Positions 23,815 to 36,860 of a stretch of 64,000 nucleotides of DNA are shown in pieces (the first letter of the stretch is position 1; every line of letters begins with the position of its first letter). The position numbers and the translations under genes were made by a program. A model generated the notes under the pieces. It made no database searches. It was not told the DNA's origin and saw only the letters and a program-made list of their open reading frames with translations. The stretch is from the NCBI GenBank assembly GCA_020698575.1, contig CM036243.1, positions 27,511,403 through 27,575,402 of the forward strand. The letters are read 5' to 3'. The stretch comes from Bostrychus sinensis (lineage: Eukaryota > Chordata > Actinopteri > Gobiiformes > Eleotridae).

Positions 23815-24060
23815 TTAATAATTATTTTTTATTTATTTGTTTATATAGGGACAGTACATATTAATGAACATATACATGATATGTAAATATGACAGATTCT
23901 AGCCAAAGGCTAATTTCCATCTGTTGTTTCCAGACAGGCTGCTGTTAGCATACAGTACAACTACGGTCAAATAGCAACAATAACACATAAGAACAGATAG
24001 ACACAAAGGGAGAAAAGGCTAACAGCCACAGACTAAAATGTACATTCAATTAAAGCCCCA
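23815..24060. repeat. Dispersed LINE/SINE-like fragment
   Basis: Contains GGGACAGTACATATTAATGA, GCTAATTTCCATCTG and a run ending near GGAGAAAAGGCTAACAG, which I recognise as a widespread teleost interspersed-repeat 3' region read in reverse. No coding frame. Confidence 0.4.
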
Positions 24061-25450
24061 TGCGGCATTGATAGGCCCTCACCTGGCCTCCACCAGAGCT
24101 GGGGCAGAGGAGAACCGTTTTTGCCAATTTTTTAGTTGGTGACTTTTGATTAAAAAAACTGCCAAGCGTCCTAATACTCCATAGTACTGCACTGAATGGA
24201 ATTCCCATTGGAATAAAAGGGCAGAATTCAACCATCACCATGGCAACACCGAATCAAATACAACTTGGGTATTATTTGAATTTTTGATCAGGATGATATA
24301 AAGAATGTTTGTGCCTAATTTGAGAAATTTTTGTGCATTTTTTTTGCACGAAAAGTTCTCAAATTCTCAAGATTTTTGTTTTAATCTCATTGGAATAAAA
24401 TGGCAGGTTTCAGTCATCACCTTTAAAATAGTATAAAATATAACATGGGTCTCATTGGCTTTTGTGATCAGCATCACATAAAGTATTTTTTTGCCAAGTT
24501 TTGTAAATTTTTGAAAAACTAAATGTTTTACTCACCATCTAAATATTTGTCTCATTCTGTAGGGGGCGCTATCGCCCACAATTTTATTCTTTATCATTTA
24601 ATGGGTTTAGGCTTGGAGGGTTTATGAGTGTTTAAAATTAAATGCAAATGGGAGATAATATTTGAGAACTGTAGCAAATTGCAGGTATGGAGAAATTAAA
24701 AAATTTTTTCGTAAACTTTGCGGCTGCACCGCACAAAAACCATAAAACTTTTGCAAAGAATTTGGATAACTTTTAATGCCCACTTCTGTAAATGATGGAA
24801 AGCGATTTTAGGGTCATTTGGTTAAATGCCCAAGGAGGAGTTAGAAAAAGTATGATGCGTGCACAATTGCTGACTCAGCACTTAGCAAATTTCAATCCAA
24901 GATGGACGACTTCCGGTTTGTCAGGGGGCGTGGCCATAATAATATTTTTTGTCTGGCTCCACCTGAGCAATGTGTATACCGAATTTGGTGGGTCTATGAC
25001 AAACTTTATGTTAGGCTGAGTCCAATTGACGCAATATATTTGCAATTTTGTAGGTGGCACTGTCTCACCACATTTGTATTATTCAGTATGGTGCCTATAT
25101 TAAAAAAAATTTCCACCCGCCTGAATTTTGGGCAAAATTTGCTGAGTTTTCACAATTGTTCAGGGGGTCAAATTAGCTCTCCAAGAGCAGAAGAATAAAA
25201 GTAATAATAATTTTAACAATATATCCGTTTACATTATACCCACAAATTATATATTTTTGGAAAGCTCGGGAGGTCCCCCATGTGACCATGGGGTCAAATG
25301 TCTCACGTAAGGACTCACGACTCACGAAAGGGCTTCGTCCATTGACTTTCATTCTGAGCAAATACAAGTATGTGGCTTCCATACCTGAGGTATATATGTT
25401 TGTGTAGTACTTGATGCCATAGCGCTTTCTTATTGTGTGTTCACACACTT
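24060..25450. repeat. Probable degenerate interspersed repeat
   Basis: About 1.4 kb with repeat character: the phrases GGGGGCGCTATCGCCCAC (about 24563) and GGGGGCGTGGCC (24925), tandem-like wording of a WTTTTGAT-CAGxATxATATAAA type (24285, 24470) and short fragmented frames on both strands. No transposase motif recognised and termini not found. Confidence 0.35.
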
Positions 25451-26235
25451 CGGGGAAGTGCTGGAACTAATGCAGTGCATTAGTTATTGCCTAATTAGTT
25501 TGCCCCTTTGCACATTACTATCATCTATCTATGGTCACAAATTTGAGTAGATCTAAACCAGGTCTTTAAATTGCATTTAAAACAAGCAAAGCTGGGAGCT
25601 CCAACATCCTACACCACAAAACAGCAGAGGAAAAACATTAAAGAATCTCAGCTTTATTGTCAAACCTCCATCCTCCTTGTCGTCATTGAATAAATGTGTA
25701 AATAAGGGTCTATTTCAGCAGTGGCTATGTTTGTATACACAGAAAAAAAAAGTAAATTGGAGATAAGGGAAGCGCAGATAAATGTTGGCAAAGCATTGGC
25801 GCAATGTTTAATGAAACAGAGATAATTGTGATTGGTGATAATTGAGATGCATTGTCTCAAAGCCAGAAGTTAATAAGCTTAATGTCATGTATTAGCAGAG
25901 GCTGAAGAAGTATAAGTACAAGAAGTAAAAGTACTGTTTGATTTCAAACCCAGAAAGGATAAGAAGTTTCAGGATATTTTGCGACTACACAGCAAAATGT
26001 ATTACGGCCACTTGTACTGCTGTTATAACAACTACTACTACCACTACACAGTTATTTTCTACTTCTGTGTATTAGTATTTTTCTGTGGTAGGTGGTTAGT
26101 CCAGTTTTACTTGTTGAAATAAAATAAAAGCACACAAGACATAGTTATAGTACTGTTCATAGGGGTTATGTGAGATTGGCATCTGAACGATTAATAAAAA
26201 TAGGGGACCGTGCGCCTTTAAAAACATCAAACAAC

Positions 26236-26531
26236 CAGTGGTGGAAAAAGTTCTCCAAACCTGTACTAAAGTAAAACTACTACTACCACTACTGCTTTAC
26301 TGCTACTATTACTATTACCTCTTCTGCTGTCCCTACCCCAAACTCAAACCCTGGACCTTCTGATTGCAAGGAAAGCGTGCTTTCCACTTTGCCAAAAAAC
26401 ACTTTCATTTTAAAGGTTTTAAAAGTCTACTTGAGTAAAAGTAAAAGCATATATTACAAAATCTACTGAGAACATTTCATATAAACATTTTACTTCAATT
26501 AGAAAAAAGAAATAGTTACTTTCCACCTCTG
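26236..26531. mobile_element. hAT-type MITE (AAGTAC family) with perfect 8-bp TSD
   Basis: Terminal inverted repeats CAGTGGTGGAAA and TTTCCACCTCTG, flanked by the identical 8-mer CAAACAAC at 26228-26235 and 26532-26539. The interior includes an unrelated stretch resembling the SINE tail (CAAACCCTGGACCTTCTGATT). Same family as the elements at 31015, 32522 and 42846. Confidence 0.85.
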
Positions 26532-26599
26532 CAAACAACAGTATATTAAAGATATAATGTAGTGAATATGGTGTAATATAAATCTGATATTTTTATTTT

Positions 26600-27200
26600 G
26601 CATGTATATTAAAACCATTTTAGTCTTGGCCTTGATATACTGTATACTTTTTCATTAGTGCAACCCTTGATACCTGAGACATCCTGAAGCACCTGGAGGC
26701 CACCGTCGCTCAGTGATAGCCAGATTTGTATGACGTGTTGAGTTATATTGTGAAGGCTGAATGAGTTTTTGTGGTGAGTGGCGTTTCCTCGCGGCTCCTC
26801 ACTGTAAAACGCTGACGGCAACAGGGACAGGATTCTTGTGTGTGATTTCTGAGAAGAAGACAACCTGTTAGCTGTGTCAACGCTGGGACATATACCTCCA
26901 CACCCTCTCTGGGCTTTCATCTCCTCACAGCGCGCTGACAAGATTCGCACATCCTGTCTACTTTACCCCAACACGGTGTGGTAACAACAGCGTGGAGCGA
27001 GAGAGAGAGAAAGAACCCACCTGAGCCAAAGACAGACACACCCAGGAAACAACACACAGGTTTAAACAGTCACAAATAGCCCCTGGAACATGCACAGACA
27101 GAGAAACACTTCACACAAGAACAAAACACTAAATGTAAACTGCCACTGCGTGTGACACTCTGACGGCAGATGTGTTTACTCTGGGGGAAATCATTTAGAC
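26600..27200. other. Unique-looking non-coding block
   Basis: A GC-richer stretch without repeat signatures in an otherwise repeat-laden interval. It contains a 113-codon minus-strand frame (26950-26609), but composition and the lack of a recognisable domain or splice context argue against a protein gene. It may be a regulatory or lncRNA segment. Confidence 0.25.
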
Positions 27201-27654
27201 ACATAATCAACTTATGGTTAACTTTCTTTCTTTAAGAGACTCTAAGAAAATCGAATCAAAGCATATATCCCATAAAATACCAACAAAAGTGCACAAAATA
27301 ATATTTTTAAAGAAAAAAAAGAGCAACACAGAACAAATATTTACACTTACTGCTGCCTTAAATGTATATGTACTTTATTTTTGGTATCCTGTCATAATAG
27401 TGCAATGTTAAATGAAATGAACATGAACCAAAAAAAAAAAAAAAAAAAAAAAAAGAAGTTTGAAAATCCAGCCACAATAAGGCACCAAAAATGACAAAAT
27501 CTCTTTTTTAAGCAAGGTCACGTAAACCCTAACCCTCACATAAAGTTGACTTCAGTTCAACTCAAAAGTATGCTTAAACTGCTTGATCAAGTGAGCATAC
27601 ATACAAAATGAATGGTTTCTGGTCGCTTTAGTCCCTCATTTTGCGTTTGGTGGG

Positions 27655-27795
27655 AGTCCGCCCTAATTCACAAGCCAGTGTGCCCTTTGTGCCAGTCCCA
27701 GGCCTGAATAAACTGACCAAATTGCCTTAGGAAGGGCAAAACTTATGCCAAATGAAATATGCCAATCACTGCTGTCAATCATACACTCATTGTGG
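27655..27795. repeat. Dispersed repeat, inverted copy
   Basis: Shares CCAGTGTGCCCTTTGTGCCA and GGCCTGAATAAACTGACC-like blocks with 15890-16050. Preceded by an A-tract at 27429-27454. Confidence 0.5.
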
Positions 27796-28161
27796 CAAAA
27801 TCAGATACTACCCAAAATGATTGCATAAAAAGTAAATACTGCAAGCCACCCACCATCTGTACCTCTGCACTGAGTAAGTCCAACACATTGCACACAAAAT
27901 GGCACAGACCAATGTAACAGACTGAGTTGATGTTATGTAATTACTTTCTTTACCAGACGTTCAGAAAATTAAATTATTGATTTTAGTGGGCATGGTAGAA
28001 GGTGGATGCTACGTCCAACTAATGCAATTAATGCGTGAAATGTGAACAAAGAAGCAGCCTTTCGTCAAAAGGTGTGTAGCGAGTCTGTTGCATAAATAGA
28101 ATAACTTTTAAGCTAACTGTAGCTTTTGTGCTACAATAGTGCACAAAGCAAGGTGTTAAAG

Positions 28162-28893
28162 CAGTGATTCAAAAACTTTTCACACCAAGTACCAGCTCCA
28201 AAATTGTTTGGCTTTACAAGTGCCATTAAAATGACTAAAATAAGTCTAAATCTGACTAAAAAGGGGATTAATACACAAACCAAAACTGAGCCAGGACTAA
28301 ACCATCAATAAACCAGGAATGTAACAGGTCTAAACCAGAAAAAGACTAGGACTAAACCAGTGCTAAACCAGGACTACACCAGGTCTAAATTAGGTCTAAA
28401 CCAGGACTGAACCAGAAGTAGGCCAGGATAAAACAGGGACTAAACCAGCAATAAACCAGGACTATGACAGGTCTAAACCAGAACTAAACCAGGGCTAAAT
28501 CAAGACAAAACCAGGGCTAAGCCAGGACTAAAGAGGACAAACTCAGGTCTAAACCAAGACAAAACCAGGGTTAACACAGGAATAAACCAGGACTATAACA
28601 GGACTCAACCAAGACAAGACAAGGACTAAACCAGGGCTAAACCAGGACCAAACATGACCGAACCTAAGCCAGGACTAAACCTGGACTAAACTAGGTCGAA
28701 ACCAGGCTAAACCTAGACAAACTCTAAACAGTGGTATACATTTCAAATCCAACCCACAAGCAGGTATAAAACAGGAATAAAACTGGCTTTAAACTAAACT
28801 AAACTAGACCAGAACTGCAAAAGACTCCTGAGTACCACCAGAAGAAGCCCACGTACCACCAGTGGTATCCATACCACAGTTTGGGAACCACTG
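28162..28893. mobile_element. hAT-type MITE with expanded GGACTAAACCA array
   Basis: A 732-bp element: left end CAGTGATTCAAAAACTTTTC, right end CAGTTTGGGAACCACTG. Flanks TGTTAAAG (28154-28161) and CGTTAAAG (28894-28901) match at 7 of 8. About 500 bp of the interior is a degenerate tandem repeat of roughly 12-14 bp around GGACTAAACCAG. Confidence 0.85.
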
Positions 28894-28899
28894 CGTTAA

Positions 28900-29271
28900 A
28901 GTAAGCAGTGTGTAAATGTCCAGTAGGCAGGCTGTGTAAACGGTGTGTGAGTCATGCCTGGTGTAGGAGCAAATACGTAGTGTGGTGTAAACCTCATCAA
29001 CTTATCAACACTGTGCTTCAGCAGAATGATATTTAAAGTTTTGTGGACGTGCTCGGTGACACATAAACATGTACCGAGGCAGAGTAAGGCTCAGACCAGG
29101 TTCAGGCGGTGCGGGTCACTGTCTATAAGGCCTGTGAAGTGGAGGGACGGCCGGGGAAGATGAGGGGTGTTAGGGACGGAAACAGCTGTGAGCAGCCCAG
29201 AGCATATTAATCTAAAGGGGAGACAGGATGGAGCAGAGGCCGCCTAATAAAGCATGGTATTACTGCTGCAA

Positions 29272-29315
<44 letters not shown>

Positions 29316-30130
29316 GTGTGTCTGACTGTCTGTCTTCCTGGAGGATTACTAGTGAGCTAGCAAACAAACTGCATGTTGTTGGTGTCTGTGTGTCCACCTC
29401 GGCTGTCTCTGTCCAAATGTGAGACTGATTTAGCTGCTGAATTTCCTCAAACGCAGCAGCGGAAATTTGAGCAGCTTAGTTTAGAAACATATATGCTTAT
29501 TTACACTCAAGCTTTTTAAGTTTTACAACACTCTGCACACAAAAAGGGGTTTGGAAAATTAGATAAAATAAAGCATCCAAATTCACCGAGCAATTAAAGT
29601 TCCGGTTAAAAGGCAGAGGTAGGAGCTGGGAGGGGAAGTTGGGCGGCATCAGTCGCACAGACAGTAATGACGGCGCCACTGCTGTTTAACAATCAAAGAT
29701 GGAGGCGGGGGCTCGCGAGGAAGTCTCTCCTGAAAAATACAGGTGTTTGGTACAATCAAAGCACAGCTTGCAAAAATGACTGGGTTTGAAGTTGAAAGAG
29801 GAGGCAGGAGCAGAGGGGGGCTGCGGTGGTGAGTGAGCGGCTGCATGAGAAAAAAAGTGACTCAGAAGACAACTGTGGGCCGGTCTCTCCTTTGGGATTT
29901 TGAATAATTAACAAGGATAAGGAAGTGGACTACTAGGTGCTTACTGTTTACTTTGTTTGGATCTTTTCTGCCTTTGGAGGGGAAGTGAGGATCAGGGCGG
30001 CCTAGCACTCAGGAGGCTGGCGTGTTGGCAGAGGATTTGTCTGGGACAGGACTGTGGTTCCCGTGGGACTACAGCGAGTCAAACCATCCTGGGACAAGTC
30101 CATCTGAACTAGAACCTGTACAATAGGAAA
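28900..30130. other. Gene-free, GC-richer block with (GT)n
   Basis: Contains a (GT)n tract at 29274-29320 and otherwise unique-looking sequence with several CpGs (29040-29240, 29600-29860). Short frames exist but none has splice context or a recognisable domain. A distal enhancer or lncRNA exon is possible; nothing firm. Confidence 0.3.
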
Positions 30131-31014
30131 TATGTGTACAAAACATGTGCCTTTTATGATGTATACAACAACACATTCACACCCAAACAGTGACAGTACA
30201 ACTCAGACTTATGTCATAAATTATTTGACCTTTAGCTCAAACAGAAACATGGCTCCAAGAACTTGTTTGTACCTGATTACTGCAATTAAAATACAAAAAG
30301 AAATAATGAGTAACGATGAAGTCGGCTGAGGGTGTGTTTGAATTGTGAGCAGTACTCGTCTCAGTAAACAAGTCCATTTGAATCAATGTAATCAGTAACA
30401 TTGCATGACAGAGCTGCAGAAAAGGCTCGTAGATGGTGAAGACTGAACGAATTATACATCAGTACTATAAAGAGCTACTAAAACATTTTTTGGTCCAGCT
30501 CAGTGGTTATGAACTGATCTTATTATGGGATTCAAAAATGCCTACTTACTACAGAACTTATATTTTACAAAAGTGTTTTTTTTTTTTTTTTTTAAATTAA
30601 ATTAGCAAAATGTTTGTATTTTACAATTTCACAATTTCACGTCACTAAAATAATATTTGGGGTTTAAATAAAATGATTTTGTCCTCACTGTGACCCACTG
30701 TTTGGGAGAAGCTGGTTTAACAGCAGCACCTCACTGTATACAGAATATCCATTGCTAAATGACACGATAGACTAGCTGCAGCATTTTAAAACTTATTTGC
30801 ATCTGAATCCAAAGCTTAATTAAAAATGTGCCTAATCAGTTGTTCAATAAGAAAGCTATAAAAGGCCCATTTAAATTGTCCCTATAAAAATTACATTGCT
30901 GCTTCTCATATTTGACATCTATTAAAAAGGTAACTTGACTGACAGCTCTGAGCACACACCCATAACAGTAGAGTACACCATAGGCACACAGCCACATGCA
31001 TTTGAATTCAATTT

Positions 31015-31599
31015 CAGTGGTGGAAAGTAAAAAAAGTAAAAGCACTTAGTTACTTTACTTAAGTATAGTTTTTATGCATCTGTACTTTACTTGAGTAATT
31101 TTTTACAAAGGGTACTTTTACTTCACTATATTTTAGAGCAAGTATCAGCACTTTTTACTCCACTACATTTCTGAGTTGGTTTGAAATAAAAAGTATTTTG
31201 AGTTTTGGTTTAAAATCATTTGTTTGTCATGGTCTCATAGTGGACACACAGTACTTAAATATAAAAAAATGCAGTACAGTAGTACTCCTTTAGAAACATC
31301 AGAATAATAAAGACAGAAGGCCTCAGCGACAGATTCAGTCTCTTCTACTGCACCAGTTTGTTCATTTCATCTGTAATCAGCACAATCTCAGCAAAATCTC
31401 TAACATTTAGCACATTCATGAGTTGTTGAATCTCTGTGAAACAGCCTACTTTTACTTTTTTACTTGCAAGTACATTTAAATGCAAATACTTTTGTACTTT
31501 TACTTAAGTAGAAATTTTACAGTGATACTTTTACTTGAGTACATTTTTGCTCCTTTATCTGTACTTAAGTAAAGAAATTCAGTACTTCTTCCACCACTG
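31015..31599. mobile_element. hAT-type MITE (AAGTAC family)
   Basis: A 585-bp element with inverted ends CAGTGGTGGAAAGTA and AGTACTTCTTCCACCACTG. Flanks TTCAATTT (31007-31014) and TTAAATTT (31600-31607) match at 7 of 8. The interior alternates ACTTTTACTT, AAGTAC and GAGTAA words. Non-autonomous. Confidence 0.85.
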
Positions 31600-31984
31600 T
31601 TAAATTTCATCATCATATAGGATTCACTTTGCGCAAACACTTCCTTGAAACAATTAAAATTAATTTCACTCTTTGAAAAACGCCTCCAGTATTTGGCGTT
31701 TATTAAAACCGAGTGCCATGTAAAGAACCACAAACATGCAGGCACACAAAGACATAATTGTCAGTGTTGACATTGGCACGATTCAGAACAAGCCTCGCAA
31801 ACATCATCAGTTCATTAGTTAAAGTTGTAAGTCTGCACCTATGGCCATGGTGTGATTAGATGTTATTAAGTAGTGTCTTCTCCATTGTCATGCATTGCAT
31901 TCTAAGGAAAAGTGCCAAGGAAACATGCATGACTATTTAAGTACAGCACAGTAGTAAATATCTCTGTGGTCTCCAATAAACAAG

Positions 31985-32300
31985 TACTGTCAATATCTAA
32001 TATACTGTACTACCGTAATAATACTGTTAATATCTAATATACTGTACTACTGTAATAATACTGTTAATATATAATATGCTGTACTAGTGTAATAATACTG
32101 TTAATATATAATATACTGTACTACTGTAATAATACTGTTAATATATAATATGCTGTACTAGTGTAATAATACTGTTAATATATAATATGCTGTACTAGTG
32201 TAATAATACAGTTAATATATAATATGCTGTACTAGTGTAATAATACTGTTAATATATAATATGCTGTACTAGTGTAATAATACTGTTAATATCTAAGACA
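31985..32300. repeat. 37-bp tandem repeat, about 8 copies
   Basis: Unit containing CTGTTAATATATAATATGC and TGTACTAGTGTAATAATA, 37 bp long. The first two copies differ (CTAATATACTGTACTAC); later ones are nearly identical, so the array expanded from its right part. Confidence 0.9.
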
Positions 32301-32521
32301 ATATAGGAAAAGTGGACCAAGGGATGTCAACTAAAGAAAAAAAAGGTTTTATGGAGCCATGTTAGGGACTAGAAAAAATACAAGCAATAATAACTCATTG
32401 GAAAGCATGGACTACTGGACTGAAGTACGTCTCAGGAGAGAATTATATCCCCATTTGCTGGTGTCAACAATTCCCACAATGCAACAGGTCTATTAGAACA
32501 AAATGCAATGTAGACCTTTAG

Positions 32522-33047
32522 CAGTGGTGAATTGTGACAAAGTAAAAGTACTAAGTTACTTTACTTAAGTACAGTTTTCATGTATCTGTACTTTACTTGA
32601 GTAAATTTTACAAGGGGTACTTTTACTTTTGCTTCACTAAATTTTAGGGCAAGTTTCTGAACTTTTTCCTCGACTACTTTTTAAAATTGGTTTGAAGTAA
32701 AAAGTATTTTGGTTTAAAATCATGTGTTCATGTTAAATATAAATACTATAATATAAAATATGCAGTAAAGTAGAACTCCTCAGAAACACGAGAATAGTAC
32801 AGACAGATTACTTCACCCACAAATTCAATCTCTTCTATTGCACAGGTTAAGCATTAGTTTCAGCCTCATTTCATTCCTCATATCTGACACATTCATTAGT
32901 TCTCAGTATTGTGTCAAATTGTTTTACTTTTTTACTGACAAGTACATTTGAAAGTAAGTACTTAGATACTTTTACCTGAGAAGAAATTTACATGTGATAC
33001 TTTTACTTTTACTTAAGAAAAGAAATTGAGTACTTCTCTCTCCACTC
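32522..33047. mobile_element. Aged hAT-type MITE (AAGTAC family)
   Basis: Starts CAGTGGTGAATTGTG and ends GAGTACTTCTCTCTCCACTC, a decayed inverted end. The interior matches the element at 31015 along most of its length. Flanks ACCTTTAG and ACCCTTTG are only roughly alike. Confidence 0.7.
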
Positions 33048-33125
33048 ACCCTTTGGGATGGTGCCATTACCTTCCTCACTTCATGTTAAAAAGACACATT
33101 TTCAGAACATCATGAAATCTGATAA

Positions 33126-33420
33126 GGTAGACTTTATTGTCCCTGAATGTAAATGTGTCCACTGCATTTGACCCATTCTTCAGTGCCACTGGGGCAACCT
33201 GTCAGGAGCAGAGGGCGACTACAGTGCAGCGCCCGGGGACCCGTCTCCAGATCCTGAGCCAGGATCCTGGTCTATTGTGTATGTTTTAGGTTGATGGGGG
33301 AAACCGGAGCACCCAGAGGAAATCCTCCCAGACACGGGGAGAACATGCAAACTCCACACAGAAAGGCAGTCTGCCCGGCCCGTTAATCAAACCCAGAACC
33401 TTCTTAGTATAATTAAAAAA
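33126..33420. repeat. SINE-like dispersed repeat
   Basis: The most complete copy of the family seen at 1005-1480 and 42690-43545: TTTATTGTCCCTGAATG, GGGGCAACCTGTCAGGAGCA, GCGCCCGGGGACCCGTCTCC, TTGATGGGGGAAACCGGAGC, AACTCCACACAGAAAGGCAG and a B-box-like TAATCAAACCC near the end. Confidence 0.7.
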
Positions 33421-35740
33421 TATTATCACAACACAGAAATAATGAGTCTGTAGTCAGTGGGCAGTAGTGAATAATGTGAAGTGAGTTTAGTCTTGATTTT
33501 TTATTTTGTGGCTTAATTGTGGCAACTTGGATGACTGAGAATCTTAGTTTTACTCTGACATTTGCAGGAATAGAGACTTACAGAGCTATATAAAGTTTAG
33601 GAATATAGTGTTTGCAAAAATTTTCATTTGAACAGCTTAGTTTGTGTAACCAATTTACAATAGGTTAATTTTTTTTTCCAAATTATAAACATTATTACCT
33701 TGGCCGAGGGGGTTATGTGTTTGTGCTGAAGATCCAAAAAAGTTATGAACGGCTTTGACATTTTCAGGAAAGGTCACAAATGCTTTGCTTTTGGATACAG
33801 ATCACTGTCTGGAACCAGGATTTTTCTCAAGGTTGGAGCTGTAATGCTTTGGAGGAGGTTTTCTCTCTGAGTGCTTCTAGTTGCTCATTGGCCTGCTTTT
33901 ATTTTATTTTATTTGTTGAATACAACATCTGGCTTACCACAAATAGTTGGTGAACATGAGTCGAACAGTGTTGAAAAAAAATAAAAAAAATAAAAAAAAT
34001 AAAGAATAGGGGCATTGCTAATATGAAAACAGGTGTTAACAAACCAGTTGAAATGTCAGGAGCTGTACCAGGGACAATTATGCTCTAATGCTGAATCAGT
34101 ATTTGCTGTTGGCGTCTACTACACGACTTCAGCATTTCTAAAGTGCTGCTTCAGAGAAAGAGCAGAGCGAGTAGGAAGTCTCTGTGGTCTGCAGCACTAA
34201 CAAGCTGCGACAAGACCGGAATTAACTCTGAGAGACTGAATCAAAAACCTCAAAGAGAGATGATATTGAACTAAAATTATTAAAGTATAATGATTAATAC
34301 AACAATAAACTGTAATCCATTGAGCTGACAGATTACAAGCGGTACGAGCCTGGAGAAATGTTACGCATGTAGACAGGTTGTGAACTGTGGTGCTTTTAAT
34401 GACACACAAGTTGTTTATGAGGAGAAATCGTGTAAATATATATAGTGTTAAAAATAATAGTTAGATATTATAATAGATATTTTAATTGTGTGTGTGTTTT
34501 GGTCTGGACTAAACCACCCGAGGAGTGTCCGCAATCAAAGGATTTCCAGGTCTCAACTCTGGTTCACAGGATACAGACAGCAGCAGCGTTTTACAGACTG
34601 CTCAACTACACTGGCAACATATAGTCTGTTTTACATAATACAAAAACACCCTATAAATGTACTGTAATGCTGTATGTATAAACTATGTCTAGAATATTAA
34701 GGCATCCCACTGATGCTCCTAAAATGCTTGGTCAAAGCACACACAAAAGCAAATTTTGTAAAATGTTTTACTTTAACAAACCTGATATCACTGAGGACTA
34801 TGTGTAAGTGTGTTAACTCTGTGTGTTAAGTATTTATATTTTATATTATTAATACAAAATAAATGTTGTTATTATCAGAATTAATAAAAAAGAAATGAAG
34901 GCAAGTTTATTGTCACCTTAACCTTATACTTCAAATCTTTAATGTTATAAAGAAAACTTAGGCTACACTTTGCCAACATTATTCTGATGTGCTGCACAAG
35001 TTTCCAATAAAGTCTATGAGTGTGCAGTGCTGTAGTTCTCATCCTGCTGCTTAAAATTATAAATATGTGTTGGCTTTATTGTTTACTGTGTGACTTAAGT
35101 TAAATAAGGCAGATAAACAGCAAAGTGTTTGCATAAATTGGTCAGTTGACTCCACTGGTGTCTGCTGAGCATGTGAACCAGTGATGGCTCTGGTTTCTTG
35201 GCTGAGCAGTAAATAAAACAGTGAGTTTAACACACATTCACTGTTATAAACGAAGAAATGGCTTATACATTGTGAGAATGTGCTCAGTATGTTACTGATG
35301 CATTAGGGCTGAGACACACAAGCATGTAGGGCCAGCTATAATGATTTTTTTGTAACAGATTTACAAATGAAAATAGGCCTAAATAAAAAACAGATGTATC
35401 ATTTGATGTATTATATTTCAGTAATTATATATATGCATATGTAGGCTTATATCTGAAAAGACCAAAGTAGCTTTTCATTTTGAACAGTTTTGGAAAAGAT
35501 CAAGATTCCTGTGATCTTATTGCAACCAAATTAAAACCTCTGCTTTGGTGCTTTCTGCATCACTGTTGACTGATTAGTTGCATTAATAAATGGCAAAACT
35601 ATATTTTTTCGTTGAGTTTTGTTAAAACAAAACTATACTTTTTCAGGTTTGATATTTCATGTAAAGTAGCCTATAGGCATTTCTATAGTTAAAGTTACAT
35701 AGTGTGGCAACAGAGAGTGTGGCTAGACTTTAGTCAGACT
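33420..35740. other. Gene-free AT-rich interval upstream of sp6
   Basis: No exon, repeat family or regulatory motif could be supported. It contains only A-rich tracts (33976-34003) and short random frames. Confidence 0.4.
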
Positions 35741-36145
35741 TGTTAAACGTCGTGTGCGTCCTGGGACAGCTGTGACAGACACTTCAGTGATCCATGTTTT
35801 GTCCAAGTGCGCCGGTTTTTTCGCCTCCAGCTTCGCCTTCGCATCTTCAAAGGGCCAGCCGTACGCGCGCACTCACGAGCACGAGCATGGACAGGGGCGT
35901 GGCCTGGAGCGACTCAAGAAGCGGAGCATATCCTAAACTTCTGCAGTGCCCACAATGCAGCGCACCTGAGCGCCAAAACGCACGTCTCAGCGCATCTGGA
36001 GCGACTGTAGGATGGAGCAGAGCTGAACTACGATGAGGATATTATTTATTTCACTGTGCGTTTTTCGACACGAACAGAAACAGAAGAGGTCAAACTTTTT
36101 CTGAAAGGAGAAAAGTTTTGGCGGAGCGGGTCTGAGGACGAACAG
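35740..36145 (+). promoter_or_regulatory. sp6: sp6 CpG-rich promoter and non-coding exon 1
   Basis: A sharp rise in GC and CpG at 35740-36030 in AT-rich surroundings. An exon with a good donor (CAG|GTAACA) ends at 36145, and the next acceptor on the plus strand that leads to a coding exon is TTGACAG at 39827. Overlapping open frames here are on three registers, which suggests CpG composition rather than coding. Assignment to sp6 is by position. Confidence 0.55.
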
Positions 36146-36782
36146 GTAACAGAGGAATTTTAATGAGCTGACACTGAGACTGTGCCGTTTCTGATCCGAG
36201 TTTGCTGAGTGGTTGGTCGGGTTTAAAATAATATGTGCAGCGAAATTCGACACGACAGCAGGCTCTAAATCTCGAGACGACTTTAACTGTGAATATTGTG
36301 CCCTGGATATTTATATATATTATTATAGGTTTATGAAAACAGCAGGAAGCATTTTGCTCAAATTTCACAATGTCAAGAGTATTGTAGTGGAATTATTACA
36401 ATATTGTAGGCAGTGATCCAAATAAATAAATAAATAAACCGTCCTAAATGAAAAAATCTATTGCAACACACTTACATAAAACACCTCATAAAATATAAAA
36501 CATAGCCTACGCAAAAGCAAAATATATTTTAGACACTTAAACAAAATTACATTCAAATAATGTGGCTACATTTATTTTGTTAAATATTAAAGATATGGTT
36601 TGCATAAAGTGAGAATAAATATGCTTTTTAAATACCACACAAAAGTTATTTAAAATTGTTATATTTACATGCATCTGGTCTAAATAGTATTCATTTGACA
36701 TTAGGAAAAAGAGGGAAATCCTCTCCTTGTGAATCTGCAGTCTATATCAAGTTCAAGACCTTTTAAAGCCTCACATGTTAGT

Positions 36783-36783
<1 letters not shown>

Positions 36784-36860
<77 letters not shown>

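Noticed and set aside
26609..26950. 113-codon minus-strand frame
   Set aside because: No recognisable domain, no splice context and no neighbouring exon. Kept only as an unexplained non-coding block.
33380..33420. tRNA gene suggested by a B-box-like sequence
   Set aside because: No matching A-box at the right distance and no cloverleaf. The same box recurs in every copy of this SINE-like family.
35754..36036. Three overlapping plus-strand frames of 60-80 codons
   Set aside because: They lie in the CpG-rich sp6 promoter and first exon; openness in three registers at once points to composition.
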